Shown piece after piece: positions 23,482-34,694 of a stretch of DNA of 64,000 nucleotides. Position numbers and translations under genes: made by a program. The DNA is from Siphonodentalium dalli (Eukaryota > Mollusca > Scaphopoda > Gadilida > Siphonodentaliidae): NCBI GenBank assembly GCA_032622095.1, contig CP136064.1, forward strand, positions 273,319,614 through 273,383,613. The letters run 5' to 3'. The stretch's first letter is position 1. The number at the start of each line of letters is the position of its first letter. The notes below the pieces were generated by a model. That model ran no database searches. It had not been told where the DNA came from and worked only from the letters and a program-made list of their open reading frames with translations.

Positions 23482-24300
23482 TCTATTATATATTTTGGGA
23501 AATCTGTATGTGTGTGTGTGTGTCTGTTCGCGATGGACTCGAGAACGGCCGAGCCGATTTCGATGAAACGTGGTATGTGGGGGTACTTTCGGCCGGGGAG
23601 TGGCATGGGCCTATTAATTTGTCCGTGCGACGTGACCTTGACCTTGAAATCGGGTAATTTCAAGGTCAAACACCCGAGTATCACGGGTTTTCGATGAAAA
23701 TTAGTGTCTAGGGATAATTTCGTATGGGGAGTCTCCTAAGCCTATTCTTTTGCCCGTGCGACGTGACCTTGACCTTGAAATAGGGTCAATTCGAGGTCAA
23801 ATCGCGAATTTTTATGGGATTTCGACGAAATTTGATACGTGGGGTTACTTTTGTCCACTGAGTGTTTTGGACGGGTCAAATCGTGACCACGACCTGATCT
23901 TGACCTTCACAATGATAAATTCGAGGTCAAATCGAGTAAAACCGGATGGATTTCGACGGGTACTTTTGTCGGTACTTTTGTCCGGGCAGTGTTTTGGACG
24001 GGTCAAATCGTTACACCACATGACCTTGACCTTCAAAATGGACAATTAAAGGTCAAATCGCGCAATTCGCCGAATAGCAGAGGGAAACAGCCCGGACCAA
24101 TTCAAGGTCAAATCGGGTGAAACCGGATGGATTTCGTCGGGTACTTTTGTCGGGTACTTTTGTCCGGGAAGTGTTTTGGACGGGTCAAATCGTTACCCAC
24201 CTGACCTTGACCTTCAAAATGGACAATTCAAGGTCAAATCGCGCAATTCGCCGAAAAGCAGAGGGGAAACAACCCGGACGAAGTCGGGTCCACCTGCTAG
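23482..24300 (+). mobile_element. Helitron-like unit 5 (819 bp)
   Basis: Contains an internal duplication of the 3' part: an incomplete tail at about 24060-24100 ('cgaatagcagagggaaacagcccggac') precedes the complete one ending at 24300. Confidence 0.7.
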
Positions 24301-24362
24301 TCTTATATGTGCGCGACTCCCAATGGGAGACTCGCACATATAAGAGAATGCATTGACACATG
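24301..24362. mobile_element. Right remnant of element A next to the array
   Basis: TCTTATATGTGCG, a loop with 'cgactcccaatgggagact', then CGCACATATAAGAGAATGCA and 'ttgacaca' are the element-A hairpin minus the first part of its left arm. The array therefore lies inside an element-A copy. Confidence 0.65.
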
Positions 24363-27300
24363 GTTTTCGCAACATTTCAGGAAGCTCCAGTCATGGAAGG
24401 GATAAGACATCTCACCAGAACGTTATATCAGTCACAATAGCATGGGAAATGATAATAATTTAGAATTACATGTAGATGTTCAATCTCTGTCAGGGTCACT
24501 ATGAAATTAATATTGCTGTGAATTGCTTTCTGTGAGTTGGGACAGTATGTATGGCTATTTTTAGAGCATTAATGCATTTTGATAAGAAATTTTACTTTTA
24601 AAACACTTTTATGTGAAAAAGTAAGCGTAACGCCATATGTGTTTGTTTGTGGGAACAGAGTGCTAACGTGACGTCAAAACGAGTTTCTTAGAAATGTTGT
24701 TGTTGCTGTAGAAAGTGTGTGCCCACCCTCTGGTGCGGTTGGGTGCTGCTGAATTGCTATGATGCTGTTTGGGCAAAGTGATGATGTTAACAAAAAGTAC
24801 GGTTATATTTTTTTAATTTGTCTTGTTCGCGGTGTTCCGATAATATGAACATATCCAGGAAAAGGCATTATCGTATCAAACATTAAAAAACATATATATT
24901 GCGAAATATTTTTAATACTGGTTGTATTAGTTGTTGAAAATCGATTATAATTAAGATGGTTATTCCTGTCGTTTTAGAAACACCAGCACAGGCATTGGCG
25001 AGTTCAAACATTGTGTAATCTGAAATGGTACAGTCGATGTAGTTAGAATTATATTTTTTCAAAAAGATATATGTTCCTGAATGTTTCATGCACAAATTGT
25101 TTTTTTCCCCCAAAATCGCTCGGATTAGCCAAACACCGCGAAAATGACACCTTTAGAAAACATAACGCTACTTTTTCGTAACGGCATCAGTTTACCCTAC
25201 CCGCATCATAGCACATCAATAGGACCATCAGCAACAAGAGATAGAATGTCTTTAAAAGTGCATAATCCGAATTAACTAGTCTCATAATTACTATTGTATA
25301 CATCTGAAATAAACGAAAGTTCGAGTAGCACCATCGTCAAGGTGCATAATCCGAATTAACGCTCCCAAATTACTATTTATTTGGCTTCGGTTGTAAAACA
25401 AATACTTGGTTCAAGTCGAGGAACCCACTGATCAAAGCTCAGAGTTATCAGATATCGAGTTTTGAGATCTGTTATTTACCGAGATATGTACTTTTTGACG
25501 GCCTGGCAAAAATTCGTCAAACTGACAGTCTCGGAACAAATTGCAGATGAAGATGGATAACTATAAAATCAAGTGACTTTGTGTGTTACATAATTATTTG
25601 ACAATCCAGCCAAATTTCGTTCAACAAAATGTTGATAAATAACACTTTTGGTGCAATTTTAAACTATAGTTAGAATTATTTTTTGGCAATCAATCGATTA
25701 TGATAACTCAAGCGGCATTTCAAGAAATATTGTTGTTGGAGTCTGATGATATGGGGACCCTCTGATCGGATTGAGTACCTTTAATGGGTTAGTTTTATTT
25801 ATTGTTATACGCACAAATATATTTCGAGTTAATATATGAGCTCTGCGTTCAGAAGGACCGTGTAGTGTAATCGCCACTCGGTGGTTATGTCAAGACATGC
25901 CTGGATTTAAAGGTACTCAATCCGACCAGGGGGTCATATATTACTATTTCTTTGGGGGTAAAACATATTTGATTCGAGTCGAGCCCAGAGTGATTAGATA
26001 TCGATTTTTGAAATCTATTAATTTTCGGAGATCTGTCCCACAAGTTAGCAGAACCACGTGCTCAAAACTGACAATAGATACGGCATTACATACACTCCAT
26101 ATTTGACAATAAGTTTAGGATGGCATCCAAATCGGCCAACAAAATCGAAGTTTCTCACATTTTCCTTCACAAACGTGACTGAGTTCGTTATCTGGGGACA
26201 AGGGAATTGTTAATCTTGAGTGCACTGGTAACCATAAACAGACCTTAGAACCCTACTATTGTTTCAATTAATTTATTGGGGGAATACTTGATACAAGTCA
26301 GTGTATAGACAGATTGAAACAATCATCACTAATATGTGCCTTTTGGGTCAGTTTAGATAAGTAATATCAATATATATAATGTTTCTGAAGGAAATTGAAA
26401 TTGTATGCCCAAATTACGAGCCTCCAATTTCAAGTTGCATATCGCTGATGTGTTCAGGTGAAATATTTTATATTAAAGAAATTAGTTGTTATACAGAGGA
26501 TTTTTTGTCAATGGAGAAATGACTTTTGCAGTATATAATATTGTGTTGCCAAACAGTTTTCAAGACATGCTACTACTTCCTGTTCTATAATTTGAGTATC
26601 TATAGTCCTTATATGTTCTCTCACTCTACTCATCTTATGAGTCGTCAAAATTTACACTATTTCGGTTATTGTAGACATTCTCACATACATCGTCACATGG
26701 TTAGTCTGCGCTGAAATAAGATCATGTGTCAGATTCAAATTAATCTTTGCAGTCAAAGCTCAGTTGTCACAGTCGATCGGGAGGAAGTATAATCCGTCTG
26801 GTTTGTAGGACTCAATCAAAGAGCGACCAGTCATGGCTGTCATGACGTGGTAAACTAGGCTTGGGAGTTAGTATGATGTGCCAATCACTGATATAGTTCG
26901 CACGAAAATGTTGGTGTGATTTCTTAAGGAGTATGTGGCTGCTGTGTGTAGAAGATGTATTGCAGTGTCCGGTTATACACAACATATGAACGTCTGCATT
27001 AATTTGTCGAATAGACGACATTATGGCCCACCATAATATAGCCCACATGCAAACTCTTGGTTGGATATATAGTGTCATCGTCAACATTAATAGATTACAC
27101 AAATTGATGCAAATTTAAAGTCACATCACATTTTACTGCTTTTGACTAATAAGTCAAACGGATTCATTGTTTAGATATTTGTGAATGGCGCAGCCTGTCA
27201 ATACTGTCCGCTATGTCGTTCACGGAAATGACACATGACCTATTTTTTGATTCAGTATGAAGAATTAACCTAGCTCCTATGCATTGAGAAACATAACATT

Positions 27301-30300
27301 CTAGTATTTCGACACGTACGTCAGTGGAATAATAATAATAACTAGCTTCGGACCGAGGCGTGCTGTATTGGCTGCATGTAACTACATACCTGTATACGCT
27401 TCCTCATGGTAACATACTAGCACGAGATCATGAACTAACTCTAAGCGAACGTTGCCATTCAGGGACCGTATCACGTGACATTCAACCCCATGGAAAACAT
27501 ATAATTCAGTGTTTTTGAAACACATGTAGATTCTGCACTCGACCATTCGCGAAAAAAATAGAAGCCTGTCAAGGAGTCTTTGTTATCACCACCTGATAAA
27601 TATTTGGCAATGTCTGGAACTGTGTCATGGACACAGGATGTGTGAAGCCTTGCTCGAATACCAGGATTGTATTCTCGGGTTGCAGGAAAAGGGTAGCATA
27701 ATGATTTATTCTGAAAAAGAATTGCAATGTATCATACTATGCAACATCTTTAACAATCTACTAATATCGATGATGACCTACTTACATCCTGTCAAGAATT
27801 TGTATGTGCTTTATGTGACAAGCCGACATGTATTCAGGTCGACGAATTACGATAATTTGTCTTCTGTTGTTACACGAGAACAATAACAAAACAGCAGACT
27901 TCTTAAGCAACACTTTTTTCTTGCAAACTATCAGGCAATTACTTGGCACAATAACTCGACCCATTCTGGAATGCCATGTCCTTATAACCCTATGCAATTT
28001 GGGCTCCATATATAGTCCTATGTTGTGTGGCATATATAACCATAGCGCTAGATATAGTGCACAATATACATGTTTTTTTGTTATATGATAACAACGCTAG
28101 GAATTGTGGCATGAGGTGTCCCTAAAGTATGTCCCTTTACCTATATGCCCGTTTGAGTGTCATGTAAATAATTTTATCCCCTGGACACAGAGCGGGAATA
28201 GTCAGCACCCAGATGCACATACATAAAACTAATCTATAATGAATCAATGATGAAGCAAGATTCAGGCGTGATCATGATCGGCCAGTCCACTCTCATTGTC
28301 TCTGTCATGCCCATCGGGTCATTGGAAGATCAACCCATGCTACTATTACGATCTTCTGATTGTTAACAAACCCAAATGATTTCAGTTGACCCAGAATATA
28401 TACCCACAAGCTGGGCAGAAACATAACAGCTAAACCGAGTCAAATATTTTTCCTAAAATTCTGAAATACTTAACCTTTTATCATGCAGTGTATCGGATCG
28501 CCCCGGTTGTCCGGTCCGTCCCCCAGCGCTAATATATAATCAAGCCATGCAAGTTCTGCTTGTCTCCCTCAAGGTTGAAAATAGGTCTGGCTAAAATGAC
28601 CCCACAACAGAAGTACCGGTATAGAAAGCATAGTCACCGTGCATGAGATATATGGGTGCATGGGATTCCACTTCATCAATCTCTACACTGTTTCATTTTA
28701 TGCCCCAAAAGCCTTCTTTGCATGCGGCATTCTAAGTGTAAACTATGCGATTCATTTTTCTGAGAACATTCTATTTTAGGGGGTGGGGTCAAGTTTATGC
28801 CCACAGCTCATTTTCACAGAAATATAATTATCAGTCCATCGTCCAAATTGTTCTGCTAGGTATTTGGTGCAAATTTTTAGATATGTTTTTGCGCGTCAAT
28901 AGCCCATGTGTTTCATAAGTTACAGCCAATTATATGTGACACTATTTTTCAAAATTCAAGTAAGTTTTCGCAATTTCAAAATATTTTATCGCAATTTTTC
29001 GAACTAGCTTATACATTGGTCCAGTGTTGTATCTCATGTTGTTTTATGGCGATCTATAATTAATATAAACGTCTTATTCACTTTATCACCACAGTCATAT
29101 TTGTATACGCTGACACTTGTACTCGATGAAATTTTTATTTTGGGACACATTCTGAAGCGGGCAACAAGCAAAATCGGATGCGTCATATAATGACCTTTAA
29201 TTTGATATACAAAAACCTTTGTTGGGGGGGGGGTGCAGCCAACTTCTAAACTAGAGGCTTTCTGAGAATCGCCCCACGGACTATCCGGGGTATACAATAA
29301 TATATATGTATCAAAGACAGACGTCCAGCAAAGCTCCTATCAATGGATATCGATTTCAGGTACAATTTGTCTATTATAATACATAAACTTTCGGGACTGT
29401 TTTATGGGCTATATTTATAACAGAAACTTTAGGCGATCTCCCGGAAACGTTCGGAGCGTATATGGAGCGAGGGAGAAATCTATTTTGTTATCACCTCAAA
29501 CAAGGCAAATTTCATTCAACTAAGATATTTCACCGCGAATTACGCTCGGTTTCTAGACAAATACTATACACACTTGTTCAGTTATATCTGTATTTTATTC
29601 ACAAGAACGCTATTTGTCTTGTTTTAATATAGATATGTTGTTGTTGTAATTGTGGCCCGGAAGAGATACACTATCTTTAAAAACTTTATTTGAATATGAT
29701 CTCCGTCATTTGTATGGGATGCGTTTCCACTTTATATGATTATCAATATATGTATGCTTCAGTGCAAACCATATACACCAGTGTTCGCGCTGTCGGTGGC
29801 CAAATTGGCCAATGGCCAATCTTTTTCGAATTTGGCTAATAAAATTTTCATTTGGCCAAATTTTGGCCGAATGTTTTTTACCCCAAATGGAGACGGAAAG
29901 CATGGAGCCGGAAAGCTAATTAAAAAGCGCTGAATAGATCACAGTCCAGATGAAATTCGGTGACGAAAGTATTTCGTACCGTACCGTAACTGTCCAATTA
30001 ATATGCGGATTTTTGTTTATACGCGGTCGATGACACCGACAACAGGACAATATAAACATGTCTGCTTTGAAGAGAGTGAGCAGAATGAATATGTGAATAC
30101 CTAGTGATGACGCTGTTGTTTTATGAAGTGTTTTTGTAATGTCCAATAAATTGGCGGATCAAAATAGTGTCCACCATTCACATTCACTGCACATAATCAA
30201 ACTTCACGAGACAGCAACAGGTAAGCTCTAACATTTAACCAACCTAATTGACACAACGCTTAATCTTTACACTGGTTATGTAATTATGTATTGATTAGTC

Positions 30301-31548
30301 AGTCTGTAAGATAAAATACCTAAATGTATTGTTCCATAATTGTATGTACAGGCGAGCAGTTCTTTACTCAATGGTTACGTAATGTGTCGTAAAACCGTCC
30401 AATAACAACCTGGCTTCACATCATAAAATGATTGAATACAATATATATTCAACAGTACTATAATAAACAATAGTTAGCGACCGTCATGATGTCAGCGACA
30501 TAGAGTTATTACAATTGGTTTAGCGGATTTATGTGATTATAATTATATAGAATGTTTCATGTTTGTGAATCTCGCTTCAGGTAACAACCCATAGTGCATC
30601 TGAACAAATGACGAAGGAGAGTAAAACATGAAGGAAATACAAGTAACAACCATAGCCAGAGCAGAACAGTCCATCGTCTTTGCGATGACAAATTTCTGAC
30701 TTTGATTTTCACCGGGCGTTTTGCATATGGTCGGATGTGAAATCCCGCCGTATTTTGTATTAAAGCTTTACATGAATTGATCTGTCTGTGCGATATAACG
30801 CACACCTATGTTCGTACACTATTGTTTTAAAAGTTGTTTTTGTGTTGCTTTAGTTATGTTTTTATTCTGAGTAACAAATAAAGTTTAAAACAAATATTTT
30901 AGTTATTAGTTGTGAAGCGCCTAGAAAATGAGGATTTAACTTGCCAAAGTTTTTTTAATTTATAAGATGACATCAAAATACCGGAAGACGTCAGTGACTC
31001 TATGTCCCGTCAAACTGGTCTAAAAATACCTTTGTCTCCCCTAACACGACCGACCCTATTTCGAGACCACAAATCTATACATTGTATTGAAATGTGTAAA
31101 TTTAAAAAGGGCAGTTTTTTCTTGCACACTTAAAAATATCTGCCATTTTTTTAAACATTGGTCACTTACCACTTATAGTACCGGTGATTTACATTACCTA
31201 CTGTACTATTACAAAATAGAATGAAGGACCTATTTGGGAAACTTTATGTTAGATGTTCCTGTTTATGACCCAAGAAAAAACAACAGCTTTTAGTGTACTA
31301 CAATGTTTGCTTTGAACTTACTTGTATGTTTCCTCCTCGGATTAATTACTCATTATATACATGTTAAGTGACTTGCCTCAATTCATTACAACTGATAAGA
31401 AAAACCAACACGGCCATATGGAATATAATATAGAATATAGGAAGCTGATATATGGGTGGTTACCATTGAGATGACGGTATTGTTTAAAAAACAGTATAAT
31501 ATAAAATGTTCAATTCAATTTAATTCAATAATTTACTAAACACACTTA
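24363..31548. other. Intron sequence, no exon seen
   Basis: Seven kilobases without a supported exon on either strand. It holds a relative of the 4880-5150 repeat (24740-25110), a duplicated 'gtgcataatccgaattaac' (about 25259 and 25342), an inverted pair around 25740-25945 ('gaccctctgatcggattgagtacctttaa' type arms), and a 'ttggccaatggccaa' palindromic patch at about 29806. A small exon without recognisable content could be missed. Confidence 0.5.
25740..25945. repeat. Short inverted repeat
   Basis: 'ctgatcggattgagtaccttta' on the left and 'taaaggtactcaatccgaccag' on the right are inverted copies separated by about 130 bp. The sequences outside them (25400-25530 and 25960-26080) are diverged copies of one another. 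Confidence 0.6.
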
Positions 31549-32045
31549 CACTCTCAGAAAAAAATATGTATATATTCTACACAATATGTTTAATTTTGAT
31601 CTTAAACAAAATAGTGTAGAAATGACACATGGCATATGTGTCGGTGGAATTTCGTCAATATTGAATATGAGTGAATATGTGAGTGTATCATAGTTATTAT
31701 ATAGGATGTGTTCTAATGGAGACACAATACTCGTAACGGCTACCACAGAACAAAACATTGGCAGCAGTTGTACATTTGTTATACACTGTGTATACACTGA
31801 ACAGTACATAATTGTGTAGCTCAAAGTCTTAAAGCTGCTGCGAGATTTTTCATATGGTAGCTTTGACGAGGTTTATGTCACAAATAGAACAAATCTCATC
31901 TACTAAAGATAATATACTCACATATTCACTCATATTCAATATTGAGAAAATTCCACTGACAAAAATGTCAGGTGTCATTTCTACACAATTTTGTTCAAAA
32001 TTTAAACATATTGTGCATAATTTATACACATTTGTTCTAAGAGTG
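31549..32045. mobile_element. TA-flanked MITE with long inverted repeats (497 bp)
   Basis: The ends CACTCTCAGAA and TTCTAAGAGTG are inverted and flanked by TA on both sides (31547-31548 and 32046-32047), as for Tc1/mariner-type elements. The arms stay recognisable for about 140 bp ('tgaatatgagtgaatatgtgagt' and its complement). The similar open frames read from both arms are a consequence of the symmetry. Confidence 0.78.
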
Positions 32046-32124
32046 TAATGAATCATATACAATACTATTATCATTTAAAATATAGCTTTAAAAAAATCAA
32101 TATTTGTTATCACAAAACGACATA

Positions 32125-32254
32125 TAAATATTGTGGTCAATGAACCGGTTCCAATGATATCCATATTTGTATGGTGTTATTGAGATAGACCGAAGATATT
32201 TTAGGCTGTTGAAGCTTTATTTTGCCGTTTTTGGCCGGTTTGTTGGGTAAAGGG
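32125..32254. mobile_element. Truncated copy of the piggyBac-type MITE
   Basis: The sequence is the reverse complement of 5406-5530 and ends TGTTGGGTAAAGGG followed by TTAA (32255-32258). The other half, including the hairpin module, is absent, so this shows that the hairpin was an addition or was lost here. Confidence 0.72.
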
Positions 32255-32258
32255 TTAA

Positions 32259-34602
32259 CACACGGGCTCGCACCTGTCTAGTGGAACTGGTTTTGGACAC
32301 AGTGTGTCACGGTTCGTGAATGTCACGGTTCGTTTCAGATCGAGTAAATAGGTCATCGACGATAATATTGTTTTCCCGCGTTACGTGAGTTTAGCGGGAA
32401 AATCTTGTCTTCTACCGGTCGATAGGATAAACAATTAATTGTTATGGCCAATGAGAAACATGTTAGCGGTGTTAATGAGTTGTGTTATCGATCGATAGAT
32501 CGGGCGGTAAAATCAGTTTCAAGCATAGCGCGGAGTAGTAAACAACAAAATTACAAAAATAATTCATTTTGTTTGTTTATTTATATATAGAAAAGTACGT
32601 TGAGTTTTTTATTTATTTATGTGAACTCCTGACACTATCCGAGTTGCGTAGCAGTACATAGCGTGTACAGTTTCGGGAGACGGTTTCCATAGTTTTTTCC
32701 CTTCACAAATAGGGTTTTTTATCTATGGTTTTTCCTGTACGGCTACGGAGCATTTAGAATTGGATATTAACTAAGTTTAGCAAATTATATGGTGACGAGA
32801 AGATTTTTTGAAGTATCTTGATATATACATGTTTTTGTAGTATAGACATAGGCACCATATAACCTAATTATTATTGTTATATTCTAATTTAGTTACATAT
32901 TTATACATATTATCATTATTATGTGTCTATTGATAGGCACATTATATTATATCCCAGATCCACCTGACACATGTGTAAGTGATAAAAAAAATGTCATTCG
33001 AGACAACAATAACTTGAATTTTATAGTTACCAGTATTCGCTGTTACATTTCAAGTTTACTTACTATTTTCATTTTCTAATTTGGGTTATATATCTATATA
33101 AGTACATGTGCCTATACATGGGCACATTGTGTTCCGGATGCAGAGGTTCTCTAGTTGATCGACTTCTTGATCGCGGCCGGGTTGTGGGTGGGTTTTCTTT
33201 TGGGTAATGGTCGGGGGTGCTGCCTGTTGCCATTCATCGGAAGGCTCTCAGTGAGAGCATTCCGATGGACGGCGGCGGGCCGCATTTCCGACTGGATCCT
33301 GAGAAGTTGCCCGTGATTCTGCTGCGGTTGTGGGGTTGGTTGGCTGGAGCATTGCTGTATCTGAGATACATGTGTGTATATTATTTAAATGTATTTCTAA
33401 CCTACACACTGGTAATGCATTAGCATCTGAAGATTGTCTAAACCTTTTTATACACACACTTATAAGTCACTGTCATGGAAAATTTTATTTTTATCAAAGA
33501 TGAAGAAGACCATTCACTTAATTTAATAATAGTAACGCATCATGTGTATAACCATGGTCATGCTATTTATTATCAACTTAATTGAGGTACATGCAACAGT
33601 GGCACTGCTTTGAATACATCTTCTCAAACTACTTCATTAAGTCTTGCTCTCAAACATATTGTGTGTAAATAATAATCATGAGTCGAGACTGTAATATGAA
33701 GGTGAAAATAATACTTGCTACTACCAGTACTTACTTTCTTATTCTGATTATACTTACTACCGCTATTCTCAATCTCACTTACAATGTACATATATACTGG
33801 TGTGCGCATATGTGTATGCATGTATGTTTGCGCACATGCACAATATATACAGAGTATGTAAATCTCCAGATGCATGTGTGTATGTATGTATGCATGTATG
33901 TATATGTATGTGTGTATACATGTATATATGTGTGTATATATGTGCATGGCTATGCGTATATATATTATTATTGATTATTAATTAATTATTAATTAAGCAC
34001 GGACACTTAATTATTCTTTTCTAAATTTCATATCACACCAGCGGCTATTTCGATAAATTCAACAATATTTAATTCAATCCTCGCTACACTCGGGTGCGTC
34101 TTCTTGGTCGTGGGTGGTGGTTCGGAGGGGAATGTGTCGATTGTCCAGATTGAACGCATTTAATGTTCAGGACTCTCCAGCGATATAATATGTCGTTTGA
34201 AGGTCTAGAAATTTAAATATTATACACTTTAGCGACCGGTGAACGTTATATTATGTAATTATATCCTGTCTGACCTGGATGTTTAAGTTACCCAGGCAAG
34301 TACGATGCTAGTATAAAGCTCCTTATATGTAAGCCTAATTCCCGCGATAAATGTTCGTACTCTCACCTCACGGAAACACCACCCGCCAAAGAGACGCACC
34401 CCAACATATATTATATATATAGATATTCATATAAGCATATCCCGATTGAGTTGTCTCATTCATATATATGTTCTGCACACCAATTAGCGTGTGTAATTTT
34501 TCTATTATTTTTGCACATCTATTCATTTCTTCCTCTATCTGCACAAATTGCACAATTGCGGCTATGTGTCTGTGGCCTCGCGGCGGGATAAAACTCATAC
34601 AG
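32259..34602. other. No supported exon; low-complexity tract
   Basis: AT-rich intron sequence. A TG/TA-rich tract ('gtatgtatgtatgcatgtatg' type) lies at 33786-33965 and gives long spurious frames on both strands. The last few hundred bases may be the 5' UTR of the LINE that follows; its start could not be fixed. Confidence 0.5.
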
Positions 34603-34694
34603 AAGTCCCTATTGAAACCTCTTATAATTAAACCGTTGAACACAATCCCCCATGGGAGTTGATTTAAATACGTGGAGAACTTCAATAGGGACTT
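34603..34694 (+). promoter_or_regulatory. 14-bp perfect stem spanning the LINE start codon
   Basis: AAGTCCCTATTGAA (34603-34616) and TTCAATAGGGACTT (34681-34694) are exact complements. The 64-base loop contains the ATG at 34652. In RNA this hairpin could affect initiation; it could also be a chance or a structural remnant. Confidence 0.5.

Larger units (their letters stand above)
21046..24300 (+). mobile_element. Array of five tandem Helitron-like units
   Basis: Units run 21046-21348, 21349-22023, 22024-22918, 22919-23481 and 23482-24300. Each starts TCTATTATATATTTTGG (one has TCTATAATATATTTTGG; the first has an extra T). Each ends with the hairpin CCCGGACGAAGTCGGG, a spacer of about 7-9 bases and CTAG, so that the next unit's T completes CTAGT. 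The whole array sits between an A (21045) and a T (24301). These are Helitron hallmarks. Units differ in length through different numbers of 'ttgaccttgaaatcgggtca' and 'gatttcgatgaaa' blocks. There is no Rep/helicase, so they would have moved with enzymes from elsewhere. The array lies in the 23 kb intron of the minus-strand receptor gene. The many short open frames are by-products. Confidence 0.75.

Noticed and set aside
20892-24356. Many frames of 60-180 codons in the Helitron-like array
   Set aside because: All repeat with the units, in several frames and on both strands; conserved DNA words, not conserved protein.
31546-32048. Two similar frames on opposite strands
   Set aside because: They are the two arms of one inverted-repeat element.
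33624-33985. Several frames of about 60-107 codons
   Set aside because: They read through a TG/TA-rich tract on both strands; low complexity.
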